DNA of 6,359 bases from Ignavibacteria bacterium (GTDB taxonomy: Bacteria; Bacteroidota; Ignavibacteria; Ignavibacteriales; Melioribacteraceae), in the NCBI GenBank assembly GCA_027347805.1, contig DAIEQP010000238.1:1-6359 (forward strand). Reading direction: 5' to 3'. Below, in pieces: positions 1 to 6,359 of this stretch. Position 1 is the stretch's first letter; every line of letters begins with the position of its first letter. The position numbers and the translations under genes are program-made. The notes below the pieces were generated by a model. It had not been told where the DNA came from and did not search any database. It was given only the letters and a program-made list of their open reading frames with translations.

Positions 1-1349
1 GTAAAGATTATTTCATTTCCATTTGGTGAAAATGCAGGATCATTATCGCTGAAAATATCATTCGTAAGATTTGTTACGTTCTGAGTTGTAAAATCATATA
101 AATAAATATCTGATTGATTTGCAGTTTGTCCAACGAAAGCAAGTTTATTTCCATCTTTAGACCAGCTCATCGATTCGATGCTTGACATTTGAACAGGGAG
201 TTCATACATCTCCTCAGTTTCGGTATTTATAATGGAAATAACATCGTGTCCGCCGGACTTAGATGATAATGCAATTCTTTTATTATCAGGAGCCCAAGTC
301 ATAGAAGGATGAAGCAGATTTAACTCTTCAAAATCAGTTGTCTTTCCGCTTTCAACAATTTTCTTTAAAATTTTCCCTTCAACTGCATCCATAATATATA
401 CATCTAAATAAACATCACGATCGGAAATAAAAGCAATTTTATCACCCTGTGGAGAAATTGCCGGTCCAGTATTATAGAATCCACCGACCTTTTTATTATC
501 TGTTAATCGTTTTGCAAATACATCAGGATCTTGAAGGTCTTTTATATCTGGCCAGAATTGCTTCTTTACACTTTTTTTCCAACGTTCATTAAGTTCTTCC
601 AGGTTAATACCAATTGCTGCTTTTAATCCCTGCTCTAGTCCACCGAGTGATTGAATCTTAGCCATCAGTTCGCCGATTTTCTGGCGGCCGTAAGTATCAG
701 AAATAAATTTGAATAAAGACTGACCGCCGCGGTAAGCGAGATATCCATCCAAGCGAGGTATATCAGGTAATGCATCACTCATAATTGCATTGCGTATAAA
801 CATATCTGTATTCGTTTCCCATCCTTGCGATAAATATTCGGCAGAACCTTCCCAGAACCAGGTGGGCAATTGCAAAGTAATTCCTCTTGAAACAATATTT
901 TGAATTGTACCGCCGTAATACATATCGCGCATTACTGCATGAACTAGTTCATGTGCAATTACATGCTGAAATTTTTTATATGAACCTTCGAATGGAAATA
1001 CAACACGATTTTTAAACGGCTCTGTAAATCCGCCAGTACCTCTTGTCAGATATTCATCAGTTACATTTGTTTCTTGAAATTCGTTATGAGAATTATACAC
1101 AATAAGACTAATTCTGTTAGCGATTTGGTAATTGATATCGCCTTGAATTTTTAATAAGGCTTTCTCAGATTCGGCTGCTGTAAATTCGGCAATCGATTCA
1201 GCACCTCTTATGAAATAAATATCAAAATGTTTTGTCTGTATAAAATACCAGTCGGGGTCTTTGTAGTTAACCTTGTTTTGGCCGAATTGCGCAAAGATTT
1301 GCAACCCGCAAAAAATATATATAATAAGAAATGCAAATTTGAATTTCAT
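1..1349 (-). CDS. Secreted MA-like zinc metallopeptidase fused to TolB-like beta-propeller repeats (3' end cut by window)
   Basis: An uninterrupted minus-strand frame runs from ATG at 1349 to the left edge, giving 450 visible residues and no stop. It therefore continues outside the window. Residues 1-20 form a signal peptide: a basic start, a hydrophobic core, and IFA before Gln21 as the probable cleavage site. Cys14 does not sit in a lipobox. Residues about 30-265 look like a gluzincin (peptidase MA-like) domain. HELVH at 133-137 supplies two zinc-binding histidines and catalytic Glu134. WFWEGSAEYLS at 164-174 supplies the probable third ligand, Glu167. From about 291, PD40/TolB-type propeller blades follow, with cores AISPQGDKIAF, MTWAPDNKRIA, MSWSKDGNKLAF and AFSPNGNEIIF; the last is cut. 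The start is supported by AAAGGA five bases upstream and by the signal peptide. The gene lies 20 bp after rnr and is probably cotranscribed. The protein is likely periplasmic or outer-membrane associated. Substrate and role are unknown; the propeller may bind a partner. The family assignment rests on motifs only. Confidence 0.88.
   Translation of the reverse strand, partial: MKFKFAFLIIYIFCGLQIFAQFGQNKVNYKDPDWYFIQTKHFDIYFIRGAESIAEFTAAESEKALLKIQGDINYQIANRISLIVYNSHNEFQETNVTDEYLTRGTGGFTEPFKNRVVFPFEGSYKKFQHVIAHELVHAVMRDMYYGGTIQNIVSRGITLQLPTWFWEGSAEYLSQGWETNTDMFIRNAIMSDALPDIPRLDGYLAYRGGQSLFKFISDTYGRQKIGELMAKIQSLGGLEQGLKAAIGINLEELNERWKKSVKKQFWPDIKDLQDPDVFAKRLTDNKKVGGFYNTGPAISPQGDKIAFISDRDVYLDVYIMDAVEGKILKKIVESGKTTDFEELNLLHPSMTWAPDNKRIALSSKSGGHDVISIINTETEEMYELPVQMSSIESMSWSKDGNKLAFVGQTANQSDIYLYDFTTQNVTNLTNDIFSDNDPAFSPNGNEIIF
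939..953 (-). other. HExxH zinc-binding motif of the secreted peptidase
   Basis: These five codons encode HELVH, residues 133-137. The preceding QHVIA and following AVM are hydrophobic, as expected for the active-site helix of a gluzincin. Thirty residues after His137 comes the EGSAEY segment (codon of Glu167 at 849-851), a plausible third zinc ligand. The catalytic set therefore looks complete and not degenerate. Confidence 0.85.
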
Positions 1350-1354
1350 ATTAA

Positions 1355-1360
1355 TCCTTT
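1355..1360 (-). promoter_or_regulatory. Ribosome binding site of the peptidase-propeller gene
   Basis: The minus strand reads AAAGGA, five bases before the ATG at 1349. It matches the Shine-Dalgarno core and supports this start. It occupies the 20 bp gap after the rnr stop, so the gene can be translated independently of rnr although it is probably on the same transcript. Confidence 0.7.
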
Positions 1361-1369
1361 GTTAAGTGA

Positions 1370-3463
1370 TCAATCACTCAAAATAAAATCTACTTCACGT
1401 TTTTCCTGATCGACGCGGATCAGCCTTACGTTTATCTTATCGCCAAGACGATATCTTTTCTTTGTCCGTCTGCCGGTAATGCAATAATTTTTCTCATCAA
1501 ATGAATAATAGTCATCATCAAGATCTCTGAATTTTATCAATCCTTCTGCCAAGGTTGTACTCAACTCAACAAAAATTCCAAAGTGCATAATTCCAGAAAT
1601 CACACCATGAAATTCTTCTCCAATTTTACTCTTTAAGTATTCAATCTGTTTCAATTTTACGGACTCGCGTTCAGCACTTATTGCACTTCTTTCCTTTGCA
1701 GATGAATGATCACAAATTTCTTCCAATTCTTCCAGAGATAAATTTTTACCTTCTTTATCAATATAATGATGAATAAGCTTATGAACTATTAGATCGGGGA
1801 ATCTTCGAATCGGCGAAGTAAAGTGAGTATAATATTTAAAACCCAATCCGTAATGTCCAATATTTTCCGTTGTGTAAATTGCTTTAGCCATTGATCTGAT
1901 AGCTATTTCATTAACAACAGCTTCTTCTTCTGTACCTTTTATTTCATCTAACAAAGTTTGAAACTGTTTTGATTTGTTGGCAGCTGAAGGATCAAAGTGA
2001 AATCCAAGCGATTTAACAAATCTTGCAAACTCCGTAACTTTTTCTTTATCAGGAGTATCATGCACTCTATAAACAAAAGGAGTACCTAATTGGTTCTTTT
2101 TCGGTTTAACATGCCCGGCTACTATTTGATTGGCGAGTAACATTAGCTCTTCAATCAAATTATGGCTTTCCCGAACTTCCTTTATTTTAATTTCAAGTGG
2201 AACTCCATTTTTATCTAATTTAAAGACAACTTCAGGTGAAAAAAAGTTTATACTTCCTTTTTTCATTCTGTTAGCGCGGAGTGTCTTTGAAATTTTGTTC
2301 AGGAGTAAAATCTCTTCTGAAAATTCTCCTTTACCTGATTCAATTATTTTCTGGACTTCATCATAAGTGAATCTTCTTTTGCTGTTAATTACTGATTTTT
2401 TGATTTCGTAAGATAAAAGTTTTCCGCGCGGAGTAAGCTCTGCAATCACCGAATAAGTTAAACGATCTTCGTTTGGAACAAGTGAACAAATTCTATTAGA
2501 CAGTTTTTCTGGAAGCATCGGAATTACTTTCCCGACGATATAAACGCTTGTTGCTCTTTCAAGTGCTTCATCAAAAATATGTGTGCCTTCTCTTACAAAA
2601 TGACTTACATCAGCAATATGAATTCCAACTTTATAATTCCCATTATCAAGAACGTCAACAGAGACGGCATCATCAAAATCTTTAGCATCATCCGGATCAA
2701 TAGTAATTATATTTTTTTCTCTTAAATCAAGTCGTCGTTTTATTTCACTTACAGGTATTTGATCGGAAATAGCTTCTGCTTCTCGTAAGGTTTCTTTCGA
2801 AAATTTATATGGTAGATTGAATTCTCTTGCTATGGAAGCAATCTCTGCATCGTAACTGCCTGACTTACCCAAAATTTCGCTAACTATGCCTTCGGGATTT
2901 TTGTGCTTTAATTCCCAGAATAAATTTTTGACAACAACTTTATCCCCGATTTTTGCACCTTTGAGATTTTCATTTGCTATAAAAACTTCACGATGAACCT
3001 TATCGTCGTCTGCAGTAACATAAAAAGATGCTTTACTTTTCTTAAGTGTTCCAACAATTTCACTTCTTCCACGTTCAAGTATTTTTACAATTTCACCTTC
3101 AAGGTTCTTCCCCCGTTTCGTATCAACTAGATTTATTTCAACCTTATCTCCATCCAGTGCAGTCCCAAGATTCTTTCCGGCAATAAAAACATCTTTTATA
3201 TTACTGCTGTTCATTGTTACAAAAGCATAATCGCCTTGATTAATAATCTGCACAATACCAATTAATTTCTCTGCATCATTTTTAATCAGCTCATAACGTT
3301 TACCTGTTTTTTCAAGAAAGCCCTCTTCGGTAAGTTTAAAGAGAAAATGCTTCATTTCCGCATAAGCATAATCATCTTTAACATCCAGCATTTTTGCAAT
3401 CTCTTTTGATTTAAGACGCATGCCGGGATTGTTTTTAAATAATGCCTTTATTTCTTTTTTCAT
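1370..3463 (-). CDS. rnr: Ribonuclease R (RNase II/RNB family 3'-5' exoribonuclease)
   Basis: This complete 697-residue cytoplasmic enzyme degrades RNA processively from the 3' end; the family handles structured RNA, mRNA decay and rRNA quality control. Domains in order are a winged-helix N-terminus (about 1-60), two OB-fold cold-shock domains (about 65-130 and 135-200), the RNB catalytic domain (about 240-570) and a C-terminal S1 domain (about 614-695). The catalytic signature IDPDDAKDFDDAV (255-267) carries the metal-binding aspartates D256, D262, D264 and D265, aligning by motif with D272, D278, D280 and D281 of the E. coli enzyme. HIADVSHFV (282-290) and YTHFTSPIRRFPDLIVHKL (545-563) are further family hallmarks, with the conserved catalytic-type arginine probably R553. 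The N-terminal winged helix favours RNase R over RNase II. At 697 residues it is shorter than the E. coli protein (813), and the chain ends right after S1 with no Lys-rich tail. The start is fixed by the TAATG overlap with the preceding gene; the stop is TGA. All key residues are intact. Confidence 0.97.
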   Translation of the reverse strand: MKKEIKALFKNNPGMRLKSKEIAKMLDVKDDYAYAEMKHFLFKLTEEGFLEKTGKRYELIKNDAEKLIGIVQIINQGDYAFVTMNSSNIKDVFIAGKNLGTALDGDKVEINLVDTKRGKNLEGEIVKILERGRSEIVGTLKKSKASFYVTADDDKVHREVFIANENLKGAKIGDKVVVKNLFWELKHKNPEGIVSEILGKSGSYDAEIASIAREFNLPYKFSKETLREAEAISDQIPVSEIKRRLDLREKNIITIDPDDAKDFDDAVSVDVLDNGNYKVGIHIADVSHFVREGTHIFDEALERATSVYIVGKVIPMLPEKLSNRICSLVPNEDRLTYSVIAELTPRGKLLSYEIKKSVINSKRRFTYDEVQKIIESGKGEFSEEILLLNKISKTLRANRMKKGSINFFSPEVVFKLDKNGVPLEIKIKEVRESHNLIEELMLLANQIVAGHVKPKKNQLGTPFVYRVHDTPDKEKVTEFARFVKSLGFHFDPSAANKSKQFQTLLDEIKGTEEEAVVNEIAIRSMAKAIYTTENIGHYGLGFKYYTHFTSPIRRFPDLIVHKLIHHYIDKEGKNLSLEELEEICDHSSAKERSAISAERESVKLKQIEYLKSKIGEEFHGVISGIMHFGIFVELSTTLAEGLIKFRDLDDDYYSFDEKNYCITGRRTKKRYRLGDKINVRLIRVDQEKREVDFILSD
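2669..2698 (-). other. rnr: RNB active-site aspartate cluster in RNase R
   Basis: These ten codons encode residues 256-265, DPDDAKDFDD. The four aspartates expected to coordinate the catalytic magnesium ions (D256, D262, D264, D265) are all present, so the enzyme should be active. The correspondence to E. coli residues is by motif spacing, not by computed alignment. Confidence 0.88.
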
Positions 3464-3465
3464 TA
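3461..3465 (-). other. Stop/start overlap TAATG joining the tamB-like gene to rnr
   Basis: The TAA stop of the upstream gene and the ATG of rnr share one base, giving TAATG on the minus strand. The sequence just upstream (AAATTCGAGTTC) holds only a weak GAG and no good Shine-Dalgarno site. This suggests that rnr translation is at least partly coupled to the ribosome finishing the upstream gene. Confidence 0.85.
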
Positions 3466-6359
3466 GAACTCGAATTTATATTTGAGGGCCATTTCAAGAA
3501 TTTTTTCGTCAAGACTATAACTTTTTGCCAATGGGTCTTTCCTTTCAAACCTGATATTTAAATTAGTAGGGAAGAATCTGTATTGAAGCATAAAGTTTGC
3601 CGTTGCGATATTATTAAATGTTTCGGTTGATCCACCAAAAGAGTAAGTAAAGTTTTCGATTCTACCGCCAAGACTGAATTTGTATGTCTCTCCGGTCTGA
3701 TTTATCGAAATGTTATTTACAAGATCTCCAACTGTTGAATTAACAAAGCTTGATAAGAGAGAACCAAAAAATGAAGTTGCCGCACTTCCTAAACTACCGA
3801 TTGCAGTTTTATTTGCAACAGCAGTTTTATCCTGAGCAGTTAAATCATTTTTAAATTTACCACTGATTATGAAAGATAATGCATCAGCATAATCGTAGCG
3901 TGGATCTTTAACGTTTCTTTGAATATTATCTGCTCCGATGTAGACTCCTAATGCATTCTGATCGGTTGCTAAAGTTTTCCCTAAATCGAATACTGACCCA
4001 TAAATTTTAATTTTAACAGCAGCTGGTTCTGGTTTATTATCGAGAGATCTAGGGTCATAATAATCTGCTGTATAGGTAGAAATTATATCAAGATTTGGAT
4101 TTGTAACATCGTCTTCAAATCGTAATGTACCGGTGGCATCAAATGTTTTAAAAAATTCCAGTCTGGAACCGGGAAGTAGTTCAAATCTTCCTTGAGCATG
4201 AGGCTCATTATTGATACTCTCATATTTCATACTGCCTTTCATTTCAACAATCAGTTTCTGATTAAATGCTTGTGCTAAAATGAATGTAAGCCTAGATTCT
4301 TTTCCTGAAGTAATACCCATCTCATAATCAAGATCGAATTTGCGCTCAGTGGTTGAAGCTATCTGATCCTGTAAAGATTTTTCTCTATCCAAAATATTTT
4401 GGAAACGTATTTGTTCTTTGTCAATCTTCGATGAATCAACCAGATAAATTAAATTAACATTCCTGTTCGATGTTAATCCTTCTTCACGTCCCGTCGTATA
4501 AAATAGATCTGTTTTCTCCATCAGCATATTACCTTTGAAGAAAAACTTTTCTCCCTTTTTTGTAAGTGTCCAGTCGCCGTCTGTGCTGACTTTTAAATCC
4601 CCATAAAAAAATGGACTTATTGCTTGAGTCCTCTGACCTAGCAGCGCTATATCTCCGAAGAAGCGGAGATTAACATCTTTCATTTTAAATCCATCGAACA
4701 TTATGGTACCGAGGCCTTTAATTTCACCTGGATAATTTGTTCCTCCCGCATTTGCGCAAATTAAACTATCTACGCGAAGACCTTTCCCTTTGAAAATAAC
4801 TTTTGCGCCGCAGCTGTAATCGAGATTGTTAAAAACAGACTTGAAGAATCCATCTTTCAAATTGATGAATCCAGAATAATCTGGTGAATCAACAGAACCG
4901 GAAATTTGCAGATCTGCATTTAAGATCCCGGACTGATCGGTTATTCCCGGAATTATTCTGCCAAGTTGACTAAGATTGAAATTATCGGAGGTGAGTCGAA
5001 TGTCAACCGGTTCTGATTTCAGGAATCTTTCCTTTACAGATGCAAAACTTAAATCAATAGGGAAGGTTCCGTTAAAAAGAAATAAAGGTTTCTGCTCGTT
5101 ACGCTTCTCATCTAGAAAAGCGAAATTGGTTTTCATTTTTTTGTTTTCGTATGTAAGATAACCTTTAATATTTCCAAGTTTATTCCCTTCCAAAGAAAGA
5201 TCGTTTGCATGATACAGCACATTTATAATTGGATTTTCAAACTTACCTTCAATTCTGGCAATAACACTTCCATCAGCTTTTAGTTTGGAGTTTTTTATTC
5301 CCAGGAAATATTTTTCCAAAATATCCCCGGAAATTTTAGAAGCTGTAAAAGTTAAATTTTGATTTCCTGTGTTCTCAATTAAACCAGTTGCACTCAACAT
5401 TGAAGTGTCTCTGAACATCTTGAAATCATTGATCCTGAAAAACTGCGGATTAAATGAAGCCTTAAGCGTGTCTTTGTTTTGCCATTCAATTCCGTCATAA
5501 TTGACGTTCAAATTGCTGATCATGAATTTTTGTTCGCCTGGTGTCATAAAAATAATTCCGTCACCATCGGTTTTAATTAAGTCATCATAATTGGCAGATA
5601 TATTAAAGAATATTTTACTCTGGTTGAATGTAACATCGGCACTCAGTGATTTAATATTACTTCCCGAATAAAATCTCTTTCCTGTTATTGAGGCTGATCC
5701 GAAAAGTTTATCGAATGAATTCGACCTGTTATCACGGGTAAAATTAAAATCTCCTGTAAAATCAGAAAGATAAATTGTTGTGCCTTTCTGCATCATAATT
5801 ATATAATCAAGGTTCATTTTGTTTGAGACAGAGAAATTCTGATTTTTATTCGTGACAGTTCCGCTTCCCGAACCAGAAATATCCAACTGATCATTTCCCA
5901 TCAGCAGAGCCACCAATTTGAAGTCTTTGAATTTGAAATCGTAATTGAATTTCAAATCCTCATTAACAATTTCAGGTATTACAGAAGAAATTGTATCCTT
6001 GATTTCAGGTTTGTTAATAACGGAGAGGGGATTTAATTCAACAATTTTTTTCGAAATTATTTCAGAAATTGTTCTTGATTCATAACTTATAAGATCAATT
6101 GCTTTCTTCAAAGAATAAGTCCCATCGATTTTAAAATCGACAAAATCCGAGGATAATAATATTTCTCTGTGATCAGATTCTTTTTTGATTTTTGCTTCAA
6201 CAAGTGAAGAGTTGATCCACTTATTTTGAAAATATGATGAATCAATCCCAAAAGAAAAAGTTGCATTTATATCATCCGGATTAATGCTTTTGCCTTCAAG
6301 ACTAAAATAAAGATTCAACTTGCTGTTAAACTTATCATCGTTTGCAAATTTTGCAAGAT
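3463..6359 (-). CDS. tamB: TamB/DUF490-family envelope assembly protein (5' end cut by window)
   Basis: This minus-strand frame is open from the right edge to the TAA at 3463, giving 964 complete codons of protein. It holds no stop or credible start near the edge: the first in-frame TTG at 6318 has no ribosome site and lies inside coding sequence. The N-terminus, with the expected inner-membrane anchor, is missing. TamB-family (AsmA-like) proteins span the periplasm as a long beta-rich groove, partner the Omp85 protein TamA in proteobacteria, and are implicated in lipid transport to, or protein assembly in, the outer membrane. Counted from the first complete codon, residues 1-590 are repetitive short beta strands with glycine turns (ISGSVDSPDYSGFINLKDGFF is typical). 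Residues about 593-964 match the C-terminal DUF490 pattern: GRFELLPGSRLEFFKTFDATGTLRF, NPNLDIISTYTA, VKIKIYGSVFD, YADALSFIISGKF and a helical stretch before a strand-rich end closing in KYKFEF. There is a charged helical insert at about 632-673. The gene overlaps rnr by one base and is probably upstream in the same operon. Confidence 0.9.
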   Translation of the reverse strand, partial: LAKFANDDKFNSKLNLYFSLEGKSINPDDINATFSFGIDSSYFQNKWINSSLVEAKIKKESDHREILLSSDFVDFKIDGTYSLKKAIDLISYESRTISEIISKKIVELNPLSVINKPEIKDTISSVIPEIVNEDLKFNYDFKFKDFKLVALLMGNDQLDISGSGSGTVTNKNQNFSVSNKMNLDYIIMMQKGTTIYLSDFTGDFNFTRDNRSNSFDKLFGSASITGKRFYSGSNIKSLSADVTFNQSKIFFNISANYDDLIKTDGDGIIFMTPGEQKFMISNLNVNYDGIEWQNKDTLKASFNPQFFRINDFKMFRDTSMLSATGLIENTGNQNLTFTASKISGDILEKYFLGIKNSKLKADGSVIARIEGKFENPIINVLYHANDLSLEGNKLGNIKGYLTYENKKMKTNFAFLDEKRNEQKPLFLFNGTFPIDLSFASVKERFLKSEPVDIRLTSDNFNLSQLGRIIPGITDQSGILNADLQISGSVDSPDYSGFINLKDGFFKSVFNNLDYSCGAKVIFKGKGLRVDSLICANAGGTNYPGEIKGLGTIMFDGFKMKDVNLRFFGDIALLGQRTQAISPFFYGDLKVSTDGDWTLTKKGEKFFFKGNMLMEKTDLFYTTGREEGLTSNRNVNLIYLVDSSKIDKEQIRFQNILDREKSLQDQIASTTERKFDLDYEMGITSGKESRLTFILAQAFNQKLIVEMKGSMKYESINNEPHAQGRFELLPGSRLEFFKTFDATGTLRFEDDVTNPNLDIISTYTADYYDPRSLDNKPEPAAVKIKIYGSVFDLGKTLATDQNALGVYIGADNIQRNVKDPRYDYADALSFIISGKFKNDLTAQDKTAVANKTAIGSLGSAATSFFGSLLSSFVNSTVGDLVNNISINQTGETYKFSLGGRIENFTYSFGGSTETFNNIATANFMLQYRFFPTNLNIRFERKDPLAKSYSLDEKILEMALKYKFEF

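Noticed and set aside
1290..1349. Lipoprotein signal at Cys14 of the peptidase
   Set aside because: The residues before the cysteine (YIF) do not fit a lipobox, whereas IFA before Gln21 fits an ordinary signal peptidase I site.
1227..1409. Plus-strand 60-residue open frame
   Set aside because: It lies opposite the peptidase signal peptide and the rnr 3' end, has no recognisable domain, and conflicts with strongly supported minus-strand genes.
2130..2366. Plus-strand 78-residue open frame
   Set aside because: It is wholly antisense to the RNB domain of rnr. Its Ser/Phe/Leu-rich composition is what the complement of an AT-rich coding frame produces.
3464..3560. Possible promoter for rnr inside the 3' end of the TamB-like gene (TTGACG and TATAAA on the minus strand)
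   Set aside because: The two elements are about 26 bases apart, too far for a standard promoter, and both are coding sequence for the conserved C-terminus.
4976..5161. Plus-strand 61-residue open frame
   Set aside because: It is antisense to the TamB-like gene and has no known motif. A GGAGG-like stretch precedes it (cggaggtgagtcgaATG), but the underlying codons are explained by TamB protein sequence.
1..6359. CRISPR array, tRNA/rRNA, insertion sequence, toxin-antitoxin or phage-defence genes
   Set aside because: Nearly all bases are accounted for by three minus-strand genes of known families. I saw no direct-repeat array, tRNA-like fold, transposase motif or terminal inverted repeats.

Overview
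The window is a fully coding stretch of an AT-rich bacterial genome. All three genes lie on the minus strand and appear to be read as one operon from the right end to the left. In transcription order they are a TamB-family (DUF490) envelope protein whose 5' end lies outside the window, a complete RNase R (rnr), and a secreted HExxH metallopeptidase fused to TolB-like beta-propeller repeats whose 3' end lies outside the window. The TamB and rnr genes share one base (TAATG). The rnr and peptidase genes are 20 bp apart. No stretch over 300 bp lacks a gene, and I saw no RNA gene, mobile element, CRISPR array or convincing terminator or promoter.

The likely source is a Gram-negative member of the Bacteroidota/Ignavibacteria/Chlorobi group. 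This is inferred from the AT-rich coding style, the Bacteroidota-like TamB C-terminus, and the peptidase N-terminus (FGQNKVNYKDPDWYFIQT), which resembles proteins I associate with Ignavibacteria and relatives. The phylum call is moderate confidence and was not tested by any search.

Both edge genes are cut. The TamB frame stays open to the right edge, so the first in-frame TTG at 6318 is not a credible start. The peptidase frame, beginning at ATG 1349, is open to the left edge (450 residues visible).

Functionally, two products act in the envelope: TamB spans the periplasm, and the peptidase-propeller protein is exported. RNase R is cytoplasmic. The linkage is probably a conserved housekeeping gene order, and no shared pathway can be shown from the sequence. 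I found no clear evidence of an undescribed system. The least characterised item is the peptidase-propeller protein.
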